Assembly: GCA_963697805.1 (NCBI GenBank) | Contig: CAVOPB010000002.1 | Span: forward strand, 248,001 to 312,000 | Origin: VRUE01 sp963697805 | GTDB taxonomy: Bacteria; Actinomycetota; Thermoleophilia; Solirubrobacterales; 70-9 | Reading direction: 5' to 3' | Length of the DNA: 64,000 nucleotides | In this document: positions 49,401 through 57,155 of the stretch, piece after piece | How the letters are laid out: the number at the start of each line of letters is the position of its first letter | Numbering within the stretch: the first letter of the stretch is position 1 | The notes under the pieces: generated by a model | What the model saw: only the letters and a program-made list of their open reading frames with translations | Database searches by the model: none | What the model was told of the DNA's origin: nothing | Position numbers and translations under genes: made by a program

Positions 49401-51872
49401 GGCATGGCGGGTGACCAACACGTCTCGGATCCGGAACCCGCGGGGTTGGTCCGCAAGCCCCTCTCGGGTGACGGCTCTCACTTCGTCTTCGGCTCCGAAC
49501 AGGAGATCCAGTCCGGGGGCCATGATGAAGAACCCGGCAACGTGACGATCTACGAGCGCGACCTGGGCGCCGGGACCACCGAAATCGTCTCCACCAATGG
49601 AGCCGGCGCGGTTCTGAGCGGGGAAGCGGCCGAGCTGGACGTCTCCCACGATGGCTCTCGGGTCCTCGTCGGTACCCCGGTCTCGAGTGAAGCGAGCAAC
49701 ACCTACTGGCATCTCTACCTCCATCTCTCGGGACAGGCTCCGTCGGTCGACCTGATGCCCTCGAACGTCGAAAAGGGCGCCCTCTTCGACGGCATGACCG
49801 CCGACGGGTCGCGAGTCTTCTTCTCGACAAAGGACAAACTACTTGGCTCCGACACCGACGAAGACGTCGATATCTACGAGGCGACAGTGGGCGAAGGGGG
49901 GGCGGCCACGCTCCGGCTGCTATCCGTCAGCTCGGGTGGTCCGTCCAATGACGAATCCTGCGAACCGCCGGGCAAACCGGACAGCTGGAACACGGAGGCA
50001 GGAGAAAATGGAGAGTGCAACGCGCTTGCCCTGGCAGGCGGGGTGGGCGTCGCGAGCGACGATGGCACCTTCTACTTCCTGAGTCCCGAGCTGCTCGACG
50101 AAGCCGCCGAAGAAGACGGAGAAGAAGACCAGCCGAACCTCTATGTGGTTCGTCCCGATCAGTCCCCGGAATTCGTCGCAACAATCGATTCGAGCACCGG
50201 CAAACCGGTACCACCCCCTGAATTCCCGGTCTCGAACGAAAGCTTCGGAGGCGCGATGAGCTCGCCTTTGGGCCTCGCCGTCGATCAGTCAAACGGGGAC
50301 GTCTACGTCGCCCAGTCTGGTACGGGGAAATACGCGCGGTTCGACTCCTCCGGGTCCCCGCATAACTTCACCGCGGGCCCGGGTGCGGGAACCAATTCGA
50401 TCTCCGGGGCAGGGAGCATTGGGGAAACGGCTGAAACGGCCATCGGTGTGGATAACGCTCCGGGGTCGCCCTTTAACGGAGACTTCTACGCCAAGGAATA
50501 CACGGGCGCAATCGCCGTGTTCAAACCCGATGGGGAAAAGCTCGGAGCGCTCACCGGCTTCAGCGGAGCGTGCGGACTTGCGGTTGACCAGTCGAATGGC
50601 GACGTCTATATCGGCGATTACGGCACCGGAGAAGTCAGGCGCTTCACGCCCATCTCAAACTCCACGCCGGTGACCAATGCCAACTACACCGAAACCGCCA
50701 TCATTCCGGCGGGTGTGGCAGAACCCTGTCAGGTTGCTGCGGACACCTCTGGACATGTTTACGTTTCGGCTTGGCCATCGGGTCCGCTCTACCGGTTCGA
50801 AGCGTCAGCGTTCGCGGCGCCGGCGCCCTCGTTGGCGGGTGTGCAGATCACCAGTCCCGCCCAGGATGTGTATGTCGATCCGGGAACCAATGAACTCTAT
50901 GTCAACAAGGGAACGAAAATTGCGGTCTTCGCGCCAGGAGGGGGGGAAGAAGTCAGGTCCTTCGGCGAAGGACAGCTCTTCGGTTCGAGTGCCGTCGCGG
51001 TCAATTCGACCAGCCACCATTTTTACGCAAACTCTGGGAGCAACGTGGTCGACTTCGAACGCGTGCAGCCCCCGTTTATCGCGATCGATAATCCGGCCGT
51101 CGTGCATGCGACAGAGGAGCCCGAAACGCGTCATTACGGTGATTTCCAGGTGTCCTCGAACGGTCGCTATGCGCTTTTCGCCACCCGGCAATCGCTCGAC
51201 GAAACCTATGAAAACCAGAACCACCTCGAGGTCTATCGCTTCGACGCCGAATCGAAGGCCACCGACTGCGTCTCCTGCATCCAAACAGAAGCCGCGCCGC
51301 AGGCCGACTCCACGCTCCCTGCGCACGGGTTGGGCGTGCTCGACGACGGCAGGGTCTTCTTCAACTCGAACGAGCAGCTCGTGCTCCGCGACCAGAACAG
51401 ACTGGAGGATGCCTACGAGTGGGAGCAGGGAACCGTGCGCCTGATCTCAACCGGTGTCAGCCCCTTCGACTCCGGCCTGCTGTCGGTCAGCCGTGACGGG
51501 AAGGACGTCTATTTCTTCACCCGTGAGCAGCTCGTCCCCGAAGATGAAAACGAGGAGGCGATGAGGGTCTACGACGCGCGAGAAGAGGGCGGTGTGTTCG
51601 TGGTTCCGTCGAGCCCTCCGTGCGCGGCCTCCGACGAGTGTCACGGGCCGGGGAGCCAGGCCGCTCTGCCGCCACAGATCGGCACCTTCAAGGGAGCCGG
51701 TGGCCAGTTCGAAGAACAGCAGCAGCAGAGGAAGTGCAGGAAGGGCTTCCGCCTGCGCAAGGTCCATGGGCAGTCGCGGTGCGTGAAGACGAATAGGCAC
51801 AAGCGGACCCACAAGCACAAGAGTCACCGCGGGCGAGCCTCCGCCAAGCGTGGCACAGGAGGCAGCCGATGA
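46458..51872 (+). CDS. Type A giant secreted surface protein A4
   Basis: 1804 residues, the longest type A protein. ATG 46458 follows B3 by 3 bases, implying translational coupling. Signal helix ALVVALAVCAYFAAPAAA. An NHL-type propeller (HVYVADRQNNRIQEFDAAGN) is followed by Ig-like segments (YQWLANGEPISGATSAEYTV, YTYRWYRAGTEISSN), more NHL units and one FN3-like unit. The conserved block starts at Cys825 (CPNALARKQTQTVALLDCRA, then YELASARSTGGYDV). PD40-like and further NHL strands precede a tail CRKGFRLRKVHGQSRC then HKRTHKHKSHRGRASAKRG. The tail frame is intact here. Its TGA overlaps the ATG of B4 (ATGA, 51869-51872). Closest to A2. Confidence 0.85.
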   Translation: MRIQRRETTIIRALVVALAVCAYFAAPAAAEVEWLSTFGASGTAGGAFNRATGVAINDATEHVYVADRQNNRIQEFDAAGNFIRAWGFDVVASGEDDRPPANEQQGITIAASDGTFQLTFAGVTTGPIASSAEAATVQEKLDELSSIGAGNVSVSGGPGNSSGSSPYVVSFESALAGVNQQPIALQATGLGVAAGEKLKCEISNSAPDFQQPTSLEYQWLANGEPISGATSAEYTVTAGDAGKALQCMGRVHWSELDGTVSATNSQYTVASPVPGTSIPVGPTNVVAQTSGTLTVGPPSGQILTCNAGSWSGSPTSYTYRWYRAGTEISSNTTSEATSSYEVTAADLAAPTVFQCSVTAHNAGGSSTVESFPLQTSPVPGFVQAISTSVKTASRVLTLRDGGAVLEVCKAGTTDVCKQGVAGASLGQFNQPRGVAVNNSPGGDGAIYVLDDENFRIQKFNSSLEPVLTIGKEVNKTTGNKICTAASGEVCGTGLKELQETAGEFGGWEFNSNQEFSDTNNLGNAVTVGPEGNLYVGTDKDPNPPVPGSPFTRVQKFAPDGTFLGQALVPTFTNGRPDPTSVAVNSAGRVYTAVNGEQAQVDVFEQSEFTETGEGTNPLSFIYPHFEPREVSIDPRNDNIVIGDQNSREVTCGKEVFSPNNKGIVEFEPEGHQIDCTIPSGNGSLSRVSGLAVSPAGKVYVSDWNNNKVKIYKLPEETPPAVGETFVGSITQNTARVHTEVAAGFLTTSFRIEIGPEQCPGSCTDYPVAERVYGLGLQTRTVQIEGLEAGTKYHYRVVAENSLGEAEFTDGTFKTYPFVDLLHDNCPNALARKQTQTVALLDCRAYELASARSTGGYDVTSDVVPGRTPFDGRPDTSGKLLYSVVDGGIPGTGNPTNRGPDPYVATRINEGENEGRWTTEYVGIPADNPFATGPFSSTLADTDSALGTFNFAGSESFPICSPCFADGSSGIPVRLPNGELAQGMAGDQHVSDPEPAGLVRKPLSGDGSHFVFGSEQEIQSGGHDEEPGNVTIYERDLGAGTTEIVSTNGAGAVLSGEAAELDVSHDGSRVLVGTPVSSEASNTYWHLYLHLSGQAPSVDLMPSNVEKGALFDGMTADGSRVFFSTKDKLLGSDTDEDVDIYEATVGEGGAATLRLLSVSSGGPSNDESCEPPGKPDSWNTEAGENGECNALALAGGVGVASDDGTFYFLSPELLDEAAEEDGEEDQPNLYVVRPDQSPEFVATIDSSTGKPVPPPEFPVSNESFGGAMSSPLGLAVDQSNGDVYVAQSGTGKYARFDSSGSPHNFTAGPGAGTNSISGAGSIGETAETAIGVDNAPGSPFNGDFYAKEYTGAIAVFKPDGEKLGALTGFSGACGLAVDQSNGDVYIGDYGTGEVRRFTPISNSTPVTNANYTETAIIPAGVAEPCQVAADTSGHVYVSAWPSGPLYRFEASAFAAPAPSLAGVQITSPAQDVYVDPGTNELYVNKGTKIAVFAPGGGEEVRSFGEGQLFGSSAVAVNSTSHHFYANSGSNVVDFERVQPPFIAIDNPAVVHATEEPETRHYGDFQVSSNGRYALFATRQSLDETYENQNHLEVYRFDAESKATDCVSCIQTEAAPQADSTLPAHGLGVLDDGRVFFNSNEQLVLRDQNRLEDAYEWEQGTVRLISTGVSPFDSGLLSVSRDGKDVYFFTREQLVPEDENEEAMRVYDAREEGGVFVVPSSPPCAASDECHGPGSQAALPPQIGTFKGAGGQFEEQQQQRKCRKGFRLRKVHGQSRCVKTNRHKRTHKHKSHRGRASAKRGTGGSR

Positions 51873-54595
51873 ATCGCAGGCAGCTGACCGGAGCCGTACT
51901 TGGCACGTTGGTCGCCCTCGCCCTGATCCCAGCGGCGGCGCAGGCGTCACCGATCCCGATCGAAGAATTCCAGTCGAAAAGCAGCGACCAGCAGGCGGGC
52001 GGCCACCCCGACCTGATCACGGAATTCAAACTTGGCGAACCCGAAACTCAGGCGGCGAAAACCGTCACCTTCGAAGCTCCGGAGGGAATCTTCGGCAACC
52101 CGAACGCGGTCGCCCGCTGCAGCTCGGCTGATTTCGCCGTCAGCGAATGTCCGGTCAACTCCCAAATCGGCGTGATAACGGTGTGGGCCGACCACAATGG
52201 CAACACCGAAGACCTTCTCGGAGCGGCTCCGCTCTACGACATGGTGCCCCTTCCCACGGAGGCGGCCAGATTCCAGTTCGTCGTCCCGGTGGTGGATATC
52301 CCGATAGCGATTCCGGTCAGTGTTCGGACCGGCAGCGATTGGGGTCTGGGCTTCTCGGTTACGGAAATCTCGCAGCAAACGCCCCTGCGCAAAGTCAAGA
52401 TGGCTTTCTGGGGAGTGCCGCTCGCCTCGGCGAACAAACCGGAAAGGTTCCAGAAGGGCTCACCCGGAAACCCGCCGGGCTGTGCGGAAAAGGAACACGC
52501 GTCCGAATGCATCAGCAAACCGGGGGAAACCAGCGAAGTTCCCCAGCCGTTGATCGACAACCCGACGTTCTGCACCGGAGAGGCGCTGCCGACCGAACTG
52601 ATCGTCCAGTCCTATCAACATCCGAATGAAGCGCCGGCCCGAGCTGTATCGGAATACGCGGCGATCGATGGCTGTGAAGCGGAGTCCTTCAACCCCGTTC
52701 TCAGCGCGAGCCTGACCACGTCGGAGACGGACTCGGCGTCGGGACTCAACCTCGGCTTCAAAGTGCCACAGAATCTCGAACTGAGCGCGAGCCCCTCGGA
52801 GCTCCGAACGGCCACGGTGGCCCTGCCCGAAGGCCTCACCATCAACCCTGATGCGGCCGACGGCCAGAGTGCGTGCAAGGACTCGCAGGCCAATTTCGGC
52901 TCCGATGGTCCCGTCAACTGCCCGGACGATTCGAAGATCGGCACGGTCACGATCGGAACGCCGGCTCTCGATGAGCCGCTGCACGGCTCGCTCTACATCG
53001 GTGAACCGAAGCCCGGAGACCAGTACCGGTTGTTCATGGCCGTCAGCGGGTCCGGCATAAACGGCAAGCTGGTCGGGCGATTCATTCCCGACCCGGCGAC
53101 GGGTCGCCTGACGGCGGCCTTCGAAGACCTGCCGCAGGTGCCGTTTGAAGAATTCGACCTCCACCTGTTCGCGTCCGATCGCGGGCTGATGGCGACGCCG
53201 ACGAGGTGCACGCTGTTCAGTGCTCGCGCGCACTTCATCCCCTGGAACGACGTTCTCTCCGCCCAGGACTCAGTACAGTTCGTCGGACTCGATTCGGGTC
53301 CCGGCGGCAAGCAGTGCCCGGGCGAGGTCCGTCCGTTCGCGCCCCGCCTTGTCGCCGGGTCCTCCAACCCTGTCGCCGGCGAATTCAGCGCGTTCCACCT
53401 GAAACTGGACCGCGACGACGGCGACCAGTTCCTCGGCGACCTCAACTTCCGCATGCCGCCGGGCTTCACCGGCAATCTGCGGGGCATCTCGTATTGCCCG
53501 GAGAGCTCGATCGCAGAAGCGGTGCAGAAGGCCGGCAGAGCCGAGCAAGCGTCACCCAGCTGTCCCGCCTCGAGCGAGATCGGAACCTCCAACGTCGCCG
53601 CCGGTCCGGGCTCGCACCCGTTCCATGCGGTGGGCAAGCTGTACCTGGCCGGGCCGCTGAAAGGCGCCCCGCTGAGCCTGGTTGCGATCACGCCGGCGAT
53701 CGCCGGTCCCTACGACTACGGCAACGTCGTCGTTCGGGTTGCCCTACACGTTGACCCCCTCACCGCGCAGGTGAGCGCCGAATCGGAAAAGATGCCTCAG
53801 ATCATCGGCGGGATCCCGATCCGGATGCGGTCCATACAGGTCAACATCGACCGGCCGAACTTCACCATCAACCCGACCAACTGCTCGGTCTTCTCAGTCG
53901 ACTCACAGGGCATCGGCGATCAGGAAACAGTCACGGATTTCTCGTCTTACTTCCACGCAGTGAACTGTGCCCGCCTCGGGTTCGAGCCAAAGATGGGGGT
54001 TCGCCTGCTCGGGGGCAAGAAGCAGACCCGGCGAGGCCAGAACCCGGCTCTCCGCTTCGATCTCTGGACCCGCGAAGGAGACGCCAATCTCAAACGGCTT
54101 GCTGTGACGCTGCCGAAAGCCTTCGCGATCGACCAGCGCCACCTTGGCAATATCTGCTCCAGAGCCGAGCTCGCCTCCAAACACTGTGCCGGTCGGCAGG
54201 CGATCGGCAATGTCCGCGTTGACACACCGCTGTTGGATCAGCCGCTCGCCGGTCCGGCGTACGCCGTTTCAGGTTTCGGCAAGCTGCCCCACGTTGTCTT
54301 CATCCTCAACGGCCAGGTGACGATCATGCCCGAAGCCGAATCGAGCTCGGTGAGAGGCGGGTTCCTGAAGACCGTGGTACCGGTCATCCCCGATGCGCCG
54401 GTCGGCCACTTCAGTTTCGACCTCTTCGGCGGCAAGCAAGGCTACCTGGTCAACACGCGCAGCACCTGCGGCTCCGAAACGGTGGTCAGGGTCAGCTATG
54501 TCGGCCAGAACGAAAAACGGCACAGTCAGCGGGCCAAGGTCAACACCAACTGCGGCAAGGAGACCCGCCGCAGCGCCTCACACAGGCAGAAGTAG
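51869..54595 (+). CDS. Type B secreted protein B4, unknown family
   Basis: 908 residues. ATG overlaps the A4 stop and has AGGAGG 7 bases upstream. Signal peptide TGAVLGTLVALALIPAAAQA. The GGHPD block (QQAGGHPDLITEF) and the recurrent Cys units are present: GIFGNPNAVARC with CPVNSQIGVI, GLTINPDAADGQSAC with CPDDSKIGTV, GFTGNLRGISYCPES with CPASSEIGTS, and a degenerate fourth, AFAIDQRHLGNIC. Other blocks are YIGEPKPGDQYRLFM and AYAVSGFGKLPHVVFILNG. It ends NTNCGKETRRSASHRQK. Closest to B2. It ends the second four-gene module; 73 bases later the decayed integrase begins. Confidence 0.83.
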   Translation: MNRRQLTGAVLGTLVALALIPAAAQASPIPIEEFQSKSSDQQAGGHPDLITEFKLGEPETQAAKTVTFEAPEGIFGNPNAVARCSSADFAVSECPVNSQIGVITVWADHNGNTEDLLGAAPLYDMVPLPTEAARFQFVVPVVDIPIAIPVSVRTGSDWGLGFSVTEISQQTPLRKVKMAFWGVPLASANKPERFQKGSPGNPPGCAEKEHASECISKPGETSEVPQPLIDNPTFCTGEALPTELIVQSYQHPNEAPARAVSEYAAIDGCEAESFNPVLSASLTTSETDSASGLNLGFKVPQNLELSASPSELRTATVALPEGLTINPDAADGQSACKDSQANFGSDGPVNCPDDSKIGTVTIGTPALDEPLHGSLYIGEPKPGDQYRLFMAVSGSGINGKLVGRFIPDPATGRLTAAFEDLPQVPFEEFDLHLFASDRGLMATPTRCTLFSARAHFIPWNDVLSAQDSVQFVGLDSGPGGKQCPGEVRPFAPRLVAGSSNPVAGEFSAFHLKLDRDDGDQFLGDLNFRMPPGFTGNLRGISYCPESSIAEAVQKAGRAEQASPSCPASSEIGTSNVAAGPGSHPFHAVGKLYLAGPLKGAPLSLVAITPAIAGPYDYGNVVVRVALHVDPLTAQVSAESEKMPQIIGGIPIRMRSIQVNIDRPNFTINPTNCSVFSVDSQGIGDQETVTDFSSYFHAVNCARLGFEPKMGVRLLGGKKQTRRGQNPALRFDLWTREGDANLKRLAVTLPKAFAIDQRHLGNICSRAELASKHCAGRQAIGNVRVDTPLLDQPLAGPAYAVSGFGKLPHVVFILNGQVTIMPEAESSSVRGGFLKTVVPVIPDAPVGHFSFDLFGGKQGYLVNTRSTCGSETVVRVSYVGQNEKRHSQRAKVNTNCGKETRRSASHRQK

Positions 54596-54668
54596 GTCTC
54601 GGCTCCCGCGGGCGATCGCTGGGCGCTTGTGCAGCGTTGCTCGGACCGACGGGCAAAATCCACTGTTT

Positions 54669-55475
54669 ATGCGCATGGCGCTGAGGACCGTCGTCAGCGA
54701 GAGGGCGATCAGGATCGCCGCGCCCGGGGGAGCGGTGCCGGAGGTAACTATCGAGGAGGTTGATCGTTACCGGATAGCGAAGCTGCGAGAGGGGAAACTT
54801 TCAGCGAATTCGATCAACAAGACCCTTTTCCGCTTGGCGCAGATCATGGAACCGCGGTCGAGTACGGACGGATCAAGAGCAACCCCGCGAAAAGGAAGGG
54901 TCGGCGGGCGAGTGGCACCGAACCGCAAAGATCGTGGGTCGAGGTCGAGCAAAATCCCGAACCTTCTCGACGCAACTGACACTTACATGCGGCCTCTGAT
55001 CGCCATGCTGGCCGGCGCTGGCCTCCGGACCGGCGAGGCCGTCGCGCTCGACTGGCGCGACGCGAGCGTTCGAACGCGACGATGATCGTCCGCGGGTCAA
55101 AGACCGCGGCGGGGGGAACGGCGGGAGGTCGATCTCCCGATCGGACAGCAAGAGGAACTTGCGACCTGGCGCGCGCGTAGCTCTCGGACCCGGCCGGGCG
55201 ATCCAGTTTCGTCACCCGTCCCCCGAATGATCGGCGGGCGCGGCAGACAACACGCAACGCGCAGGCCCTGCTCCGCGCACCGCCGCGAAGGCGACAAACG
55301 TAAGGCTCGCTGAGGCCGGCATCGAGCCGATCGCGAAAGCCACGCCGGACAGCCTCCGCCGCACCTGAACTTCGCTGCGGGCGGCGCTCCGGGACGATCC
55401 GGTTTACATCGCCGAACAGCTTGGGCACCGCGACGCGCGCATCACGTCCGCGTCTATCGGCGGCGCGGGAGTTGA
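54669..55475 (+). pseudogene. Decayed tyrosine-type site-specific recombinase (phage integrase)
   Basis: Integrase pieces lie in order but in changing frames. The N-terminal core-binding part is VDRYRIAKLREGKLSANSIN then KTLFRLAQIM. About 54850-54950 in another frame reads VEYGRIKSNPAKRKGRR and QRSWVEVEQ. Back in the first frame comes YMRPLIAMLAGAGLRTGEAV with the box I Arg. Near 55350 is SLRRT (box II) followed by an in-frame stop, then DDPVYIAEQLGHRDARIT. The box II catalytic His that precedes LRR appears to be Asp, and the terminal Tyr can only be read after another shift. At least three frameshifts and one stop make it inactive. It points toward the tRNA-Val 222 bases downstream, the normal place for an integrase beside its attachment site. 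55476-55696 holds nothing recognised. Confidence 0.82.
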
Positions 55476-55696
55476 GCGGTCCACATGCGGAGCATTCGAC
55501 CGGGCGCTGGATTGGGGGACAATGGCAGCCGGCCCGCTCGTCGAGGAGCGGATCGGGGCCGGCTCGGATCGCCATACCATGTCCGGGGTTTAGGCACGAA
55601 AAGGCACCAGACGGCAAAATAGGGCCTCCGGTGGGAAATCGGGTCGCCCGATCGCATCGGAGGAAACGCCTCTAGAAAGCCGAAAATAGCCCCCCC

Positions 55697-55769
55697 GGGC
55701 GGTTAGCTCAGTTGGGAGAGCGCCTGCCTTACAAGCAGGAGGTCACCGGTTCGAGCCCGGTACCGCCCA
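55697..55769 (+). tRNA. tRNA-Val (anticodon TAC)
   Basis: A complete cloverleaf of 73 bases: acceptor GGGCGGT/ACCGCCC, D stem GCTC/GAGC, anticodon stem CCTGC/GCAGG with loop CTTACAA (TAC at 55730-55732), variable region AGGTC, T arm ACCGG-TTCGAGC-CCGGT and discriminator A. CCA is not encoded. A 40-base copy of its 5' part is at 35624-35663. Confidence 0.97.
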
Positions 55770-56017
55770 TCCGCTTATAGAGCCAAATAGAGGATCCCCA
55801 GGCAGGGGGTCATTGGGATTCACCGAACGTAGCGCGAACGGGAGTGGGAGCGACAGGTCAGCCCAGTCGCTGGGATCGCCAGAGATGCGGTTGTTCTACG
55901 CCAACCGTGCGGCGATTCCCTGATGCGTTGGTACTGGCGGGATGGGAGCCTGGCTAGAGCGTTCCAGCGCTTCCCGTTGCCGAAAGCGGGGCGGTTTGAC
56001 CCACAACGAGAGAAGGC

Positions 56018-56536
56018 ATGTTGAAACACCTTCGACCAACCACAATCGTCGCCTGCTTGGCGCTCTTCCTGTCACTGGGTGGAGGCGCATGGGCGGCGCA
56101 AAAATATGTCATTACAAGCAAGAGCCAAATCAAGCCTTCCGTCCTTGACCAGTTGAAGGGTGATCGAGGCCCCAAGGGAGCAAAGGGCGACCAAGGGATC
56201 CAAGGGATTCAGGGCAACCCGGGGATTCAGGGCAACCCGGGGATTCAGGGAAATCAGGGTTCGCCAGGAGCTAACGGCACCGGGTCAATCGTGGTGGCAT
56301 TCGAAGAATTCGAAGAGGGCCCCGTGGCTGAAGGAGCCACAGTGAACGAGAGCGTAAAATGCCCCTCGGGTTCCACCCCTACTGGAGGCGGTGGATGGGT
56401 TAATGGCAAGCTCGTTCTAATCGGCGACTCGCCAGGCGAACTGGGACATGGGTGGCAGATAGAAGGTAGAGCCACTGCATCCTTTGGAGCAGGTGAAGGC
56501 GAAGTCTCAGTAACCGTCTTCTGTAAGACAGAATAG
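56018..56536 (+). CDS. Secreted collagen-like repeat protein
   Basis: 172 residues. Signal-like helix IVACLALFLSLGGGAWAA, then a short linker (QIKPSVLDQLKG) and about thirteen Gly-X-Y triplets (GDRGPKGAKGDQGIQGIQG, NPGIQG units, SPGANG) that can form a collagen-type triple helix. A C-terminal domain of about 85 residues follows with two Cys (VKCPSGSTPTGGGGWVNGKL and VFCKTE). AGAAGG lies 2-6 bases before the ATG. Such bacterial collagen-like proteins are usually exposed on the cell surface and trimeric. It lies 248 bases after the tRNA-Val. The N-terminus resembles the surface protein at 18349. Confidence 0.85.
   Translation: MLKHLRPTTIVACLALFLSLGGGAWAAQKYVITSKSQIKPSVLDQLKGDRGPKGAKGDQGIQGIQGNPGIQGNPGIQGNQGSPGANGTGSIVVAFEEFEEGPVAEGATVNESVKCPSGSTPTGGGGWVNGKLVLIGDSPGELGHGWQIEGRATASFGAGEGEVSVTVFCKTE
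56207..56260 (+). repeat. 18-bp tandem repeat inside the collagen-like gene
   Basis: Two exact copies of ATTCAGGGCAACCCGGGG (56207-56224 and 56225-56242) and a third diverged one (56243-56260). Each codes for two Gly-X-Y triplets, so copy-number change keeps the frame. Confidence 0.85.
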
Positions 56537-57155
56537 CTCTGAAGGGCTGGGTGCTTGTCGTGCTTCGGGGTTGCGATGCCCCCGTTTAGTCCCGGTCCAG
56601 ATGCCCGAATGTGGCACGAACACACGGAGGCCGTAGTCCTTCGCCATCCCCAAAGTGCAGCGCAGATTTTGGCCCCGTTCGGCTCCGGGCGTGGGTCAAA
56701 ATCTCGGGCGCGGACGGCCCCCTGGGCGGGCTTTCCGGCGAATTTCCCGCCCCGATTCTGATCACCTGGTTCCCACAATCGCACCAGAGTGATACGCGAA
56801 AATCGCGCCGGGAGACCCCGGTGCCGGTTGCAGTGACATTACGGGGGTCTTCGGGGCAAGCAATTATCCCCCCAAACAGCCGCGTCCTAGGTGCGCATAC
56901 GGATGCTAGAGAAGGCAAATGATCCTACTTTTTCACCTGACTGAGAGAGATCGAGTGCCGCGGCGGGTAAGGAAGCCCGTTAGCTCGAAGGTGGACCAGT
57001 CAACCTCAACGAGATCATCACTATTAGGACTTCCTCTCCTCCCTCCTCGTTCCCTCGTGTAGGATGGCCCGCCTTAGCTTTCAGGGAGCTGCAATCAGGC
57101 AAGGAGCTGGGTGGGTTAAGTACAGGGTGCGAATTCGGGACAAGATCTCAGACGT
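56537..57155. other. Gene-free stretch before the giant Ig protein
   Basis: Several short open frames exist on both strands, but none has a ribosome-binding site or a recognisable motif. I see no RNA gene. The promoter of the giant gene should lie here; no clear -35/-10 pair was found. Confidence 0.4.

Noticed and set aside
56611..56922. Open frame of 103 codons in the gap before the giant Ig gene
   Set aside because: No ribosome-binding site, no motif, and a comparable frame exists on the other strand.
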